Shown here one piece after another: positions 1 to 11,847 of a DNA stretch of 64,000 nucleotides. Location of the stretch: the NCBI GenBank assembly GCA_964017235.1, contig OZ024935.1:8370001-8434000 (forward strand). The letters run 5' to 3'. How positions within the stretch are numbered: the first letter of the stretch is position 1; the number at the start of each line of letters is the position of its first letter. A program made the position numbers and the translations under genes. Below the pieces are notes generated by a model. The model had not been told where the DNA came from. It was given only the letters and a program-made list of their open reading frames with translations, and ran no database searches. Source of the stretch: Sabellastarte sp. h YS-2021 (Eukaryota; Annelida; Polychaeta; Sabellida; Sabellidae).

Positions 1-1930
1 CCCATGAACGGGCTCTGTGTCAGCTGACCATGTGTTTTGAGTTTCAGAGTAGAAGTGACAGAAGAAAAGGACACAAAAGTTGTGCCCTGGAAATGGTGTT
101 CAGAAGGAAAGTAAGAAGGTAACTGTTAAGGTGTAAAAAGTAACTTAAAAACATATTTAAAAAAAATATTGCAAATGCAATAGTTTTAATTTTACTATGT
201 TATAGCTGACCCCAAAATAGGTGAATAACATACTGAAACTAATCTAACTGCAATACTTTTCAAGTTATAAGTGATTTACTGAACAGTGATAACCTAAAAG
301 TAGCTGTTACTCAGCTATGCCATGAGCTACAGGTCTGAAAGTTTACTATGTTATAGCTAACCCAAAAGTAGCTGAATAACATAATTACACAAAATTCTCT
401 AAATGCAATAGTTTTCAAGTTACAAGTGATTTTACTCATGATGGAAGTTACTGAAAAGTCCAAAAGTAGCTATTACTCACTAAGCTATTGAGATAGACAC
501 CGTAACTACTCACTATGTTGTAGCTATAGAGAGTGTAGCTGACTAACATATTTTAACAAAATGCTCTAAATGCAATACTTTTCAAGTTATAAATGATTTA
601 GTGTTGAGTAAGATACTCAAAGTAGCTATTACTCAGCTATGCAATAAGCCACAGGTCTGGAATTTTATTATGTTATAACTGACCCCAAAATAGGTGAATA
701 AAAAAGTGAAGCTAAATACTCTAAATGCAATAGCTTTCAAGTTATAAGTGATTTACTAAACAGTGATAAAATAAAAGTAGCTATTACTCTGGTATGTTAT
801 GAGCTACAGGTCTGAAATTTTACTATGTTATAGCTGACCCAAAAGTAGCTGAATAACATTTACACAAAATTCTCTAAATGCAATAGTTTTCAAGTTACAA
901 GTGATTTTACTCATGATCCAAGTAACTGAAAAGTCCAAAAGTAGCTATTACTCAGTTAGCTATTGAAATAGACACCCAAGTTACACACCATGTTGCAGCT
1001 ATGGAAAAAGTGTCTGAATAAGATGTTTTAACAAAATGCTGTAAATGCAATACTTTTCAAGTTATAAATGATTTAGTGTTGAGTAAGAACCTCAAAGTAG
1101 CTATTACTCAGCTATGCTATGAGCCACATGTCTGGAATTTTACTATGTTATAGCTGACCCTAGAAGAGGTGAATAACATAGTGAAACTAAATTCTCTAAA
1201 ATTAATGCAATACTTTTCAAGTTATAAGTGATTTACTGAACAGTGATAACCTAAAAGTAGCTATTACTCAACTATGTCATGAGCTACAGGTCTGAAATTT
1301 TACTATGTTATAGCTGACCCAAAAGTAGCTGAATAACATATCCACACAAAATTCGCTAAATGCAATAGTTTTCAAGTTACAAGTGATTTTACTCATGATG
1401 GAAGTTACTGAAAAGTCCAATAGTAGCTATTACTCACTTAGCTATTGAGATAGACACCGTAACTTCTCACCATGTTGTAGCTATGGAGAGTGTAGCTGAC
1501 TAACATAGTTTAACAAAATGCTCTAAATGCAATACTTTTCAAGTTATAACTGATTTAGGGCATGATTCATTAATTTTAATACATTAAAAATTATTGAAAA
1601 AATTTATAAAAAAAATAATTAAGAAAGATCCAGGTCTGACACTCACACAAGGGAATCTACTTGTGACCTAGTACATATGTGCAAGATATTAGAGAAATCC
1701 CTGCAATAGTCACTGAGAAAATTGTGATAAAGTGTTAAAATGTTCATACTTATAATGTACTTATAATGGCTCTAGCAAACAGACGAACAAACAGATCTAC
1801 ATACCTTGAACAATTTTTTCAAGTAGATAAGCTATCTTTTAAAAAAAACAGCATGTCTCTGGGCCCTGTAGTTTTGTCGGAGAAGTCACTCCCACGTATG
1901 CGTACGTCCATGCCTCAGAGTGATGCCATA
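1..1930. repeat. Dispersed repeat with tandem-repeat core, copy 1
   Basis: A left flank (1-180) leads into a tandem core (about 180-1560) and a right flank (1560-1930). All three parts recur in the same order at 42930-45310, so this is a dispersed element with a tandem core and not a simple satellite. The core monomer carries phrases such as CAAGTTATAAGTGATTTACT and ACTATGTTATAGCTGACC. Anchor copies start at 261, 416, 583, 738, 891, 1058, 1218, 1373 and 1540, so spacings alternate near 155, 167 and 155-160. The flank-core-flank plan resembles pearl-type non-autonomous elements of bivalves; that likeness is from memory. No coding potential is seen. Confidence 0.75.
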
Positions 1931-2519
1931 ATGTTAGCTGACTGACAAGTCAGCTGACATAAAGCAGCTGAATTGCACATAACACCATTAAGTTATAATT
2001 TTACAAATTACTTCATCAAATATAGTCCATTACAGTGGGTAACAATGTCTACTATTACCCCAGGTGTGATCCAAACTCATAGTTTATTGTATTGCCACAA
2101 AACCCAGTGAGAGTTTGGGTCCTGGCACTGTTGAATCCACATTCACAAAGATTATTTATTCATTTTGTATAGCTGTAGTTTTCTAATATTTCAAAAAGAT
2201 CATTTGCTAAGGGTCTAGGATTCAGAAAAACAAGTGCCAACAATACATTGACAAAGACAATGGTTGCTTGTTACTTCAAGTTATTGAAATAAAATTTTCA
2301 AGCTTTTGAGCATGTCTTTATGCAAATAATTCTATAATAAGAATAAGTTTTTCACAAAATAATATCAAGGGCTAAAGTTAATGGTAGCAAATCTTGACTG
2401 TGCAGAGTCTTGACTATCCAATATACACTTCTTTCCCAAGTCTCCTTATCCAAGAGGGGACACTTTAAGTTAGGGGGAAACAATTCCACAGAATCAAACC
2501 ATCATAGACCACTAAAATC
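1931..2519. other. Intergenic or intronic stretch, nothing recognised
   Basis: This is AT-rich sequence without a supportable gene or clear repeat. It probably lies in an intron of the minus-strand RRM gene, because that gene's last visible exon (3822-4040) ends in a donor site and must continue leftwards. Confidence 0.4.
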
Positions 2520-3113
2520 AGGGGCGGATTTGATGAAAGGTCTTAGCCCGGTCTCAGGCTGAAATGTGAGACTTATGTCTCAAATTATTGGAATATTTTT
2601 CTTGAGCCCATGGGTGCAGCCTTAATGGATTTCACAAAAGGTCTCAGTCTCAGATTTGGCTGAGCCACTGGCTCAAATGTTGAGACTGGTAGAAAGTGGG
2701 CTTAAGTTTTGTAAACAAAGGCTCAAATATGGCCGCCATAATTCTTCCTCAAACTTCAAAATTTGAAATGTCTGAAAATATGGTAGAAATGTGTAAAACA
2801 AGATACTGAAGTAGTGTATGGGTGGTTTTACATGTTTACAAGGTCTCCCATTGAAAAACAGCATTTGATCAGAGATATTATGTGTCAAACAAGAAACATA
2901 TATGTCATCAGTAGAATATTTCTACCACAAAAAAGCGTCACATGACACCAAAATCCACTGTGGTTATTTGATAAGCTTGGTCTCAACTGAGACTCCTTCT
3001 GTGAAAACCATTTGAGACAAAGACTTAGCTGAGCCAAAAGGCTCAGGTTTAAGCCAGTGGCTCAGCCTGAGACTGGGCTAAGTCTCAGACCTTTCATGAA
3101 ATCCACCCCAGAT
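2520..3113. mobile_element. MITE-like inverted-repeat element, family A copy 1
   Basis: The left end (CAGGGGCGGATTTGATGAAA) is the imperfect reverse complement of the right end at 3090-3113. Both arms are rich in GGTCTCAG and TGAGCC motifs. The interior shares blocks with 11181-11733, including CACTGTGGTTATTTGATAA and AACTTCAAAATTTGAAATG. No transposase ORF is present, so it is a non-autonomous DNA element. I could not define a target duplication with confidence. Confidence 0.65.
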
Positions 3114-3339
3114 ATTCATCTCTGATTCCATAGAGGATTAGCTTAAATGTTAACGTGTTTAGAGATGGAGGGAGCATAATATGAAAGAGTATTATTTCAG
3201 CAATCTGTTACTAATTAAGAAATGTGAAGTAGCAGTTTTTACAAGCCAATGAACGGATTTGAAAATTGGTCTAATCTAGAACACAAAAACGGAAGGAGGT
3301 GATTTCAATATTAACAATGTGAAATGCAGTAGAGCCTGT

Positions 3340-3560
3340 GAAAAGCACGTTTTTCACCACCATGAAGAACGGTATGTAATTAACACCTTGAGTTTGTCGG
3401 TTTGTTTGTCTGTTTGCAGGATAACTCATAAAGTAATGCAGAGATTTTGATGAAATATTCAGAAAATGTCAAGACCATAGCACAGGGAACAGATGATCAC
3501 ATTTTAGTGGTGATCCAGATCACTGTATGGATCAACCAATTTTTAAAAAATAATTTGCCT
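3340..3560. repeat. Fragment of a tandem-core dispersed repeat
   Basis: The phrases GATTTTGATGAAATATTCAG and GTGATCCAGATCACTGTATG match the repeat unit that recurs four times at 60940-61640. It is preceded by a (TTTG)n-like stretch, as that copy is. Only one unit is present. It is non-coding. Confidence 0.55.
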
Positions 3561-3821
3561 TAGTGAAAACATGACTGTCTTGGTTCTCTTGTCTGAATAT
3601 TTGATTTTATGTCCAATATTTTGTGAAATAGGTGTATAGAAAACAGGGTTTTGGTACTTTATTTGTTGACCAGCTCGATGAACCCTGGGTTGTGGAAAAA
3701 CTGAATTGAAAACACACTTTTTGTAAATCTGAAAAATCCTTAATGCAGCAATTTTTTCTTCTTAGATTTTATTCTTTAAGTATAAATATTCTAAAATGAA
3801 GGATGTCAGTGAATAAATTAC

Positions 3822-4040
3822 CTTCACTTTCAGTGTCAGAGTCTTGATCTTCTGCCTCTACTGATGGTTCTCTGACAGCCAATTGTGGTGAATCTGGTAT
3901 GTCTAACTCTTCTGCCATGGGTGGCCTTTTGTCAGACTCACTAATCTTAGGTGTGACAGTGTTATCATCCCCCTGTGTTGATGCTGACCCACTGATGACC
4001 TGGTCGGCCAGTTTTTCCTTCTTATTCAGTGCATCACTTA
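3822..4040 (-). CDS. Exon 6 of RRM gene: acidic, Ser/Pro-rich linker
   Basis: The acceptor at 4041-4042 (TTTTCAG) and the donor at 3821-3820 (GAAGGTAA) bound 219 nt, 73 codons, phase 1 to phase 1. The peptide begins ISDALNKKEKLADQV and runs into an acidic stretch rich in Asp, Glu, Ser and Pro, ending EDQDSDTESEG. No folded domain is recognised. It is probably a disordered linker before the domains encoded further left. The intron before it is about 830 nt. Confidence 0.6.
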
Positions 4041-4439
4041 CTGAAAATGAGCAACATATTTTTTTGTTCCTTGATTTCAGTAGGTCTTTGCAAGTCTTTC
4101 ATGTATTACAATCTTTAGAACAGGACTTAAACAGGTGGAATTAATGTCACTTTCAACACATGATTTTGCACACAAGACAAGAGACAGATTTGAGGGCAGA
4201 GAAACTGATACAAAACTACCAGGCATCAACTTTCCCACTTACAGTTAGGTCTTTGAACCAACAACCTCAGAGACAGGAGGTGAGTTTGTTACATACTTTA
4301 ACATTGGAGCAATCTACATGACTGTATGCTTTCAACAGTATATATCTGGAATACTGTGAATTTTTGCATAAACTTGGCTTTATATTTTGGGGAGTTGGGT
4401 GGAGGGTATGTAAGATATAAAGGATGTACTTACACCATT

Positions 4440-4675
4440 TTAAGTAGAGTATTAGATGGCACATATCGCCGCCAAGGACCAAAATTGAAAAAAAATGCTG
4501 GATTTAGTTGTGGACCATTCTTCAATATTAAATCTGTCATGTGTGAGAACAAAATATACCTACTGTGACAATTAATGTAAATCTGTGCAGTAGTTTGTCC
4601 TAATCTTGCTAACATACAAACAAACAAACAAATAGAATCCAGTGATTGCATAACCTCCTTAGCGGAGGTGACAAA
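4440..4675 (-). repeat. Dispersed repeat end fragment in intron
   Basis: The text ends with an (AAAC)n tract at 4614-4632, then TGCATAACCTCCTTAGCGGA. This terminal combination is common in mollusc repeat families (memory, not a search). Related phrases occur near 60950. No coding content is supported; the overlapping ORFs in both strands are chance. Confidence 0.4.
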
Positions 4676-4873
4676 TACACAGGCTAATGTTAAAGCCATT
4701 GCTTAGCCCATTGTCAGGTGATGCAAAAAATATGTATCTACTTAATACAGAATTTCCTGACAATTGGGCCAGTTTTAAATGTCAAACTCTAGGAAGCCAA
4801 TAATCAGCACTACTTAAATGGGATATTTTACTTCTCAAAATTCTAAAATAATGGGGTTTTGAACAAAAAATAC

Positions 4874-4993
4874 TTTTCTTGATCAAGCTGGCGTCGTCAT
4901 ATTTGGGTGGGATGTCTTTTTCCGGCATTCCCAGAAAATCATCTTCATCTTCTTCATTGTCCTCTTCAAACAAGTCCATGCTAGATCCACTAC
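4874..4993 (-). CDS. Exon 5 of RRM gene: acidic segment
   Basis: The acceptor TTGCAG ends at 4994 and the donor GTATTT starts at 4873, giving 120 nt or 40 codons, phase 1. The peptide starts GSGSSMDLFEEDNEEDEDD and continues to a conserved-looking basic/acidic tail IPPKYDDASLIKK. The first glycine codon is completed by the last base of the exon at 10602-10745. The strongly acidic composition suggests a linker between domains. About 5.6 kb of intron, largely LINE, lies upstream. Confidence 0.65.
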
Positions 4994-5864
4994 CTGCAAG
5001 GCAAAACACCAAACACTTGATATCTACTCTTTGGTTTTTTGTACTTATTACCATAATTTCTGTCCTGGAGCTATGCATTTTTCTGAAGAGGGAGCCTTTA
5101 TTTGAACAACGTGCAGTAGTATAAAAATATTCCATTCAATGAAATATCCACCTTTAAATAAGCCAATTATATTGTCTCTTCATCATTTTCAAAGGATTAC
5201 CTTTCTCTGTAGATGTTGTGGTCAACAAACATGGATGATAATGTCAAAAGTGTAAGGTAATAATATAGTATGATATGTGTACTGTATATTCTTGGTTGAA
5301 CAGAGCTACTACAAAAAATAAGAGATAATATATATGCATGTTTTATCATGATTTTGCTACACTAGTATGATATATATAAAATCCAGACTGAAAAAACTGT
5401 GAAATTTATTGGGCATTTTAAATTAGAGTAACATATGCTTCAGTTTCTGACCCCTGGTCACTGACGTTGAATATAAAAAATTTGTGGGGAGGGTTATTAT
5501 TGGAGGGGGGCTTTTATTACAGAAATTACGGTATATGTTAATTAGGCTCAGTTTCTTTATGGAGATACAAGCATTGAATTAAATGTAATTTACATGTACT
5601 ACTATATCTACTTTACATAAGAAATATCTTTCCAATTTATCACCAAGAGCATTATTAGCATAGGTTAATGGCCAAGTAACTGTTTTAGATTGTTGATGAG
5701 TTCCTGATTTTCAACTGGCAATAAACCTGTTTAAATTACACCCCACCTTTCTTGATTGTAATTTTAAGCTGTTGTTTAACATTATTGCTTTTAACATAAC
5801 ATAACATAACACATGATTTTTATATAGCGCTTATCACTTAGTTTGTCTCTAAGCGCTGTAGGAT

Positions 5865-6371
5865 CTAGACATTGTATGCAAGTCTGAAAAAGTATGTTTT
5901 GAGCTGTCTTCTGAAATCTAACAGTGAATTTGAAGATCTAATGCTAACAGGTAGATTGTTCCACAGAGCTGGAGCAGCATGAACAAAAGCCCGTTTTCCA
6001 TAACTGTTTCTAGGAACCTTGCCTGGAAATGCTATATTGAAATTTTTGGATGATCTTGTTAATCTTGCTGGTTGTGCTAATGAAATGAGGTCAGTGATGT
6101 ATGTTGGTGCTAAGCCATGTAACGCTTTGTACACATCAGTGAGAATACTGAAAGCAATCAGCTGTTGTATTGGAAGCCAGTGAAGTTCTTGTCTTGCTCT
6201 ACTAATGTGGTCATACTTTCTCATTTTGAGGATGACTCGGGCTGCTGAATTTTGTACAATTTGTAGTCTGTGCAAAAAGACTTTATTTACTCCATAAAGC
6301 AGGCAGTTGGCATAGTCTAGTTTTGATGTTACCAGGCCTTGAATTATGCAGGAACATGTATCATTTGACAA
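5865..6371 (-). pseudogene. LINE ORF2 C-terminal region
   Basis: This stretch is in the same frame as the reverse transcriptase ORF and follows directly after an in-frame TAG at 6372-6374. It carries the C-terminal block shared by CR1/L2/Rex-type LINEs: LVTSKLDYANCLLYGV, then LQIVQNSAARVI, then LHWLPI, and the terminal APALWNNLPVSIR with a final LKTYFF. The separate start is an artefact: the codon after the stop is TTG. One nonsense mutation therefore splits the protein just after the IARIRK motif. Confidence 0.8.
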
Positions 6372-7559
6372 CTATTTACGAATTCTAGCAATTTTATGAA
6401 GTTGTAATTGACAGGCTCTGCAATTTTTGATGATAAACTCTTCCATGTTCATCCATGAATCAAAATAGGCACCTAGGTTGCGAACAGACCTTGTCGGGGT
6501 GATTGTACAGTCTCCTACCCTGATAGAAATAGAAGGCATTCCTTCCAAATATTTTCTAGATCCAAAAACAATAACTTCAGTTGTGTCTTCATTCAATTTC
6601 AAGATGTTTTGTGACATCCAAGATTTTATACCATCAATGCAAAGTTCCAGATGTTGTAAGGATGCAGCCATTGAGCTTTTGTTGAATTCAACATATAGCT
6701 GAGTATCATCTGCATATAGCATGTGACTCACTCCATGTTTATTTGCAATGTCTGCCACAGGAGCAACATATAAAGTGAAGAGTATTGGTCCAAGGACAGA
6801 CCCCTGAGGAACACCAAAATTAAGATACATCTTTTCAGATGAGCTGTTATTTATTCTCACTGCCTGACTTCTGTTGGAGAGGTAGGATCTAAACCAGTCT
6901 AGTGCTGTTCCATTAATGCCAAATCTAGTTTCTAGACGATGAAGAAGTTTTTCATGGTCAATAGTATCAAAGGCAGCACTTAAGTCAAGAAAGACCAAGG
7001 CGACCATTTTTTTATTGTTCAAGGAAGACAAGATGTCATTTTGGACACAAAGAAGTGCAGACTTTGTGGAATGGAAAGGTCTATATGCAGACTGCATTTT
7101 GCACCATAATTTATTCACCTCTAAATGTGTTCTGAGACGAGCTGCAACAATTTTTTCAATGACCTTTGATAGGAAAGGCAAGTTTGATACAGGTCTATAG
7201 TTTTTCAAAATTTCTTTATCCAAGTTTTCCTTTTTTAGCAGAGGTGTTATATTGGCATGCTTCAAGTTGGATGGAAATACTCCCTCTTCCAAGGATTTGT
7301 TGACAATACGGGTAATGACTGGAGCCAGGGTGTCTAAGTTATCCTTGATCAATCTGCTGGGGAAAGGGTCATGGATTGCAGAAGCATTAGAACTAGCACT
7401 TATTATCTTTCTGACTTCATCGTCATCCACAGGTTTGAAAGACTTTAGAGCGACTTCTAAGTTTGGGTGAATGTACTCTTTGATGTCAACATCTATTAAA
7501 TGTCTCGGCCAATAGTTGATCTGAGTCACTTCCAGGAAGTTTGGGTTGCTTAACTTCAC
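6372..7559 (-). pseudogene. LINE reverse transcriptase domain
   Basis: The RNA-templated DNA polymerase of the LINE. Visible motifs in order are NYRPVSNLPFLSKVIEKI, FLDLSAAFDTIDH with the first catalytic Asp, GVPQGSVLGPILF, and MLYADDTQL with the YADD catalytic pair. It should target-prime reverse transcription of its own RNA in the nucleus. The first residues up to about YIHPNL come from a frame that does not match the upstream endonuclease ORF. The frame that continues the endonuclease runs from 7564 to about 7490, so a frameshift lies near 7485-7500. The ORF ends at an in-frame TAG followed by the rest of the domain. Confidence 0.85.
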
Positions 7560-7563
7560 CTAG

Positions 7564-8880
7564 TCATGTTTTAGACAAATCATACAGCTTTTTTATATCA
7601 TTCCTACTTTGATTAATTTTGCAGGAATAAAATTCTGTTTTGTATTTTGTCAAGAGAAGCTTAACTGTATTACATTGTTCTTTATATTTCTCCAAGTCAG
7701 CTTCTAGTCCTGATTTTCTGTATTTTCTTTCCAACCTCCTCTTCATGACTTTTGCATGCCGGATATGACTATTAAACCAAGCTGTGTTAGGTCTGATTCT
7801 AACATATTTCTCGATAAGTGGAGCATTACTTTGCAGAGTTTCAGATAAACTGACATTATATCTTTGTACCATAGAATCAAGCGATTCTTCAGGAAAGCTT
7901 AATTTCTGTAAATCGCCATTCAAAACGTCCATATCTATGTCTTTAAGTTTACGGTATCTGAGAAACTTCTTGACCGGGTCAGGTTTTTTGTCCAGTAAGA
8001 ACCCAGAAAGTAATAGGTGATCTGAAATACCTGGATTGCTGACAGATATTGGCCCAAGCAGTTGGTCATCTTCTTGAGCAATGATTAAGTCTAAACAGTG
8101 ACCTTTAATATGTGTTGAAGTTTTTACCAGTTGTTGCAAATTTACACTGGATAAGAGGGCTGAGAAAGACTGTGTTTGATGATTATGACTGTCATCAAAA
8201 TGTATATTGAAATCCCCCATGATCAGGACAGATTTAGGAGAGCTAGAAAAAGAAGCCAGATAGTCTCTGAATTCATCTATAAATGAGTTAAAAGTAAATC
8301 CATTTGCCGCACTTGGTGGAGGTCGATAGAGCACAGTGACACACACTGTGGAAGACCTTAAATTTAGATGGAACTCCTGATGCTCAAAACTTTTAAAATT
8401 ACTCTCGCTGGTAACTTCTTTAACACTCATTGAGCTTTTGTACAACAATCCAATACCCCCTCCAGCTTTGCATTGTGACCGAGCACAATGAAGGAAAGAA
8501 TATCCTTCAGGTGTAAAACTTTTCACAATATCTGATTCTATATCACTTGATGAAAGCCATGTATCTGTGATAGCCAAGCAATCAAAGTCTTTGTCAATTA
8601 CCAATTCATGAATAACTTCAGTTTTATTCCTAATTGATCTTGTGTATAACAATCCATATTTGAACCTGGAGGTGTTATTTCCAATATTGTGGGAAATGGT
8701 AGCATTCAATTTTCCTTTTTTCAGTTGATGTTTCAACTTTACACCTGCCCTTTTTCCACGTCTTGTTTGTTTAGCATTTAATCCTAGGCTTTTGTTGGTT
8801 CTAATTACATCCTGATGTATCCTAATGGCAGAACTTATACCTCTACATGCTAAGAGGTCATTTCTTGTATATTGAATCAT
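7564..8880 (-). pseudogene. LINE AP-endonuclease domain
   Basis: This is the EEP-fold endonuclease that nicks target DNA for LINE insertion. It starts at ATG 8880-8878 with the MIQYTRNDLLACR opening seen in CR1/L2-type ORF2 proteins, followed by the basic stretch RRGKRAGVKLK. Endonuclease motifs include LAITDTWL, GGGIGLLYK, IMGDFNIHFD and the catalytic SDH of GISDHLLLSGF. The ORF ends at TGA 7566-7564, where the family normally reads on into RT. The same frame remains coding-like for about 70 nt after the stop, so the stop is a lesion. Confidence 0.85.
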
Positions 8881-9170
8881 TTGTGACTTATCCCAATAAG
8901 GAGGAGATCAGAGCCTTGTGCAAGGCTATGCTGGATGTGCACATCAATGTGGTGTGTCTGGCAGGGAAGTAATATTTTTTCACAGACCACAGGAGACCAC
9001 ATTTCAGCTTCCTTGAGTCTGTTTACACAACCTCTTTGTGGTTCAGGTCTGTGTGTAGTTATCAAGAAGCACTGTGTTGCAATGATAACTGGCCACATGT
9101 CTGTTTTTAATCCTTTGTTTTTATGCACTACTTCTACACACTTATTCAGATTTTAGACTTGCTATCTCAG

Positions 9171-10168
9171 ATCGTTTGTTTAAAAGTTTATTGAAACCAC
9201 AATATCACTCTTTACTATGTCATTTCTTCTATAACCTGATACTAAATATGTGACATATCCTTTCATAGAAACAGTATAAAAAGTGCTTTATGCTGGAGTT
9301 TCATAGTTATGCTGCCACACAGGCGCTCACTACTCATGATATATTTATTTATTTTTTTCTGTATATATTTATTTCAGTGTGTTTTAAATGTTTTCACTTT
9401 TTGTGACATGAAAAATCAACTCAGGGCTTACAGGTCATAATTTTTAAAACAGTGATCATAACTGGCTACTGTTTGAATTTAGGGTTTCATTCTTTGCATA
9501 TTTATTTACTTTGTGAACGCATATACACCATAATGAAAACCAGAAAGAATGCAGCATTAAAAAATAAAAAGCAGTTAGAGTTTAAGATGGCAGACCTTAA
9601 TTATGTGACCAGAAAGTCAAAATATAAACCTAAACAAACTGTCACCTCTTTTTCTGCCACAAGTGGCTTATGTTGTTGGCCTCTCCCAATATGACCCTTG
9701 CTACTGAATCCAAATATCATTATTTGGATACTTGGGAAAACTAGAAGTACCATTGAAGGAAATATGGCAGTTGTCGTAAATGTATTTATCAAAACATAAA
9801 ATGGTAATTATCTGTGAAAAATAAAGAAAATTATGGGAAAAAAAAGAAAAATTAGGGTAGACTGATAAGGGTGACTGGATATCAGGTTTCACCCCAGGCT
9901 TCTCTTCGGTTTCTAAACAAAGTTAAAGTTTTTACGTTCCTTTCAACAGGCAGTGTTACATAGGGACAGGCTTGCAGCATTGTCACTAATGTGGCTGTGG
10001 AATCCACACAGAGGTGACACCCTGTGGTTAGATGCCAAACCTCAATTACCACTAGGCACCAAGGACCTCCACTGTCGCAACAAAGATGGTCTGTTTTTAT
10101 AAGTGGATATATTCTGTCACAGTTCTTCACAGTAATGGCATAGGTTAATCACATAAGAACCATATGAA
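9171..10168. other. Intronic stretch, nothing recognised
   Basis: This is AT-rich sequence in the intron between exons 4 and 5 of the RRM gene. Short ORFs on both strands lack motifs and look random. No repeat partner was noticed in the window. Confidence 0.4.
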
Positions 10169-10325
10169 ATCATTTCCCATTGTGTTGTCACAATATAGGA
10201 ATTACCCCTGATTAACCATGGTGTACGCAGAATTTTACCATGGTTTGAGGCAATAAACCATGGTAAAATTCTGCGTATACCATGGTTTTGGAGGGGGTTA
10301 TTCCTATTCTAACATGACAAATTAT
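10169..10325. mobile_element. Small palindromic MITE
   Basis: The centre is a hairpin: AACCATGGTGTACGCAGAAT at 10208 reads back as the complement in ATTCTGCGTATACCATGGTT, ending near 10287, around a loop of about 8 nt. Outside it the TAGGAATTACCCC and GGGGTTATTCCTA arms extend the inverted repeat to about 155 bp overall. It has no coding capacity and is probably a non-autonomous DNA element. Confidence 0.6.
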
Positions 10326-10601
10326 TTTAAGATGAATAATTATTGCAAATGTTCATTGTTACGACAGCCATAATGAGTGATAATAGGGGGTGACAGGGTT
10401 ACGCTGTATTTTACCGGTGAAGTATTTCGTTGTTTAGCCAATCAGAATCGAGGACACATCCATGTCCTGTTAGACTATGAAATAACCAAAAATATGCTGA
10501 CAGCCATTTTTTGTAGCATATTCTATATGTCCTGTCCAAACAAAGGCAATTTACCGATGGGTATATTTGTCCATTGGACTAATGGAAAACCACCCCCTTA
10601 C

Positions 10602-10745
10602 CCCCAGATGCTCTCTGTTGTACATCAGGCTCAAAGTTGTCTTCAGAAGTGGATGCCTTTCTTTTGTCATCTTCCTCAGGCCATGAAATTGTCAACTCTA
10701 TGTTGTTAATACAAAGCATCCCTGTTTCTACCACTTTAGCTGCAT
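10602..10745 (-). CDS. Exon 4 of RRM gene: second half of RRM2 plus linker
   Basis: The acceptor (GATGTTTTAG) ends at 10746 and the donor starts at 10601, giving 144 nt, 48 codons, phase 1 on both sides. Joined to exon 3 it reads VEFTKYS then DAAKVVETGMLCINNIELTI, which is the helix 2 to strand 4 part of an RRM. It then passes into a charged linker (SWPEEDDKRKAS). Exon 2 starts in the equivalent place (DALKVVNTKNFKVSNIEIE), so the two RRM units were duplicated with their intron position. Confidence 0.7.
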
Positions 10746-11180
10746 CTAAAACATCATAGTGGATAAAACTAAGTCAGGTAATATGTAATACACCATTTAA
10801 AATGTATTGAAATTATATCCAGGTTTAACAGATGAAGAAGGTTTAGATGGTATTTGTATGTTCTATAACATAACTTTTGCTGGGGGTGGGGGGAAGAATG
10901 GAATCATTGGATCATATGCACCAGCCATTAACTGTTTACAGCTGTGCACATACATGATCTATTATTACAGGCTCTATTAAGTTGCAAATTGCAAATGGAA
11001 AGAAATACTTATATCTCAGTCTCAACCAAATTTTCCTAAAACTTACAAAATCCTATGGAATAATATCCCATTTCATGATTATATTTTGCAGACACTATTT
11101 AATTGCTAAATATCTCATAAATGAGTAACTTTGAATGGGATGACAATAATTGGTGTAATTTAACAGGGGTTCTAAACAGC

Positions 11181-11733
11181 AGGGACCGTATTCGTGAAAG
11201 GTCATAGCCAGGGCTTAGGCTTAAAGTTGAGACTTTTGTCTCAAGTTTCTGCCCAAAAACTGCTAAGAATTTAAGACCGGTCTTCGGCTTAACCAAAGGC
11301 TCAACTTTAAGACTGGTTGGTAGTGGGCTTAACTTTTGTAAAGAGGACTTAAATATGGCTGCCATAAACTTTTCTCCACTTCAAAATTTGAAATGGCTGT
11401 CAATAAAGTATAATTATACAGAACAACTCACTAAAGCAGTCTTTGGGAAGTTTATATGTGGTAACAACGGTTTCCATTTCATAACAGCACTTTTCCTTAG
11501 ATAAAAGGCATTAAATGAAGGATACATTTCACCAAAAGTATAGTTTGAATAGAAAAGAAAGGTCACATGGCACACAAAACCACTGTGGTTATTTGATAAT
11601 CTTGGACTTTATTAAGTCACCCTTTGTGAATATGATCTTAAGACAAAACTTAGCTGAGACAAAAGTCTTAACTTTAAGACTGGATTAAGCCTAAGACCTG
11701 GCTAAGTCTAAGACCTTTCGTGAATACCAGCCC
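11181..11733. mobile_element. MITE-like inverted-repeat element, family A copy 2
   Basis: The ends CAGGGACCGTATTCGTGAAA and the reverse complement of TTTCGTGAATACCAGCCCTG form imperfect terminal inverted repeats. Internal blocks match 2520-3113, including CCACTGTGGTTATTTGATAA and TTCAAAATTTGAAATG. There is no transposase. The copies have diverged, so both are old. Confidence 0.65.
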
Positions 11734-11847
11734 TGGGATTCAACTCACACAAGTGACGATACTAAGAACCTGTCCTGACCCTGGATGTTGAACAGAACAT
11801 CAAACCTTTGACTAAATACCATGCAGGGCAGTCTGTGGAAATTCATG

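Larger units (their letters stand above)
5785..9130 (-). mobile_element. Near full-length LINE (CR1/L2-like non-LTR retrotransposon) in an intron
   Basis: The element has an endonuclease ORF, a reverse transcriptase ORF and the conserved C-terminal tail, in order on the minus strand. The 3' end has AGCGCTATATAAA followed by a short (GTTAT)n tail, seen on the plus strand as ATAAC repeats at 5793-5811. Such short microsatellite tails are typical of CR1/L2-type elements. It lies inside the RRM gene's intron in the same orientation as the gene. The coding region is broken by two stops and one or more frameshifts, so this copy is dead. The 5' limit is not defined; 8881-9130 may be 5' UTR. Confidence 0.85.

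Noticed and set aside
4879-5124. Plus-strand 81-codon Ser-rich ORF
   Set aside because: Antisense of the acidic exon 5 of the RRM gene.
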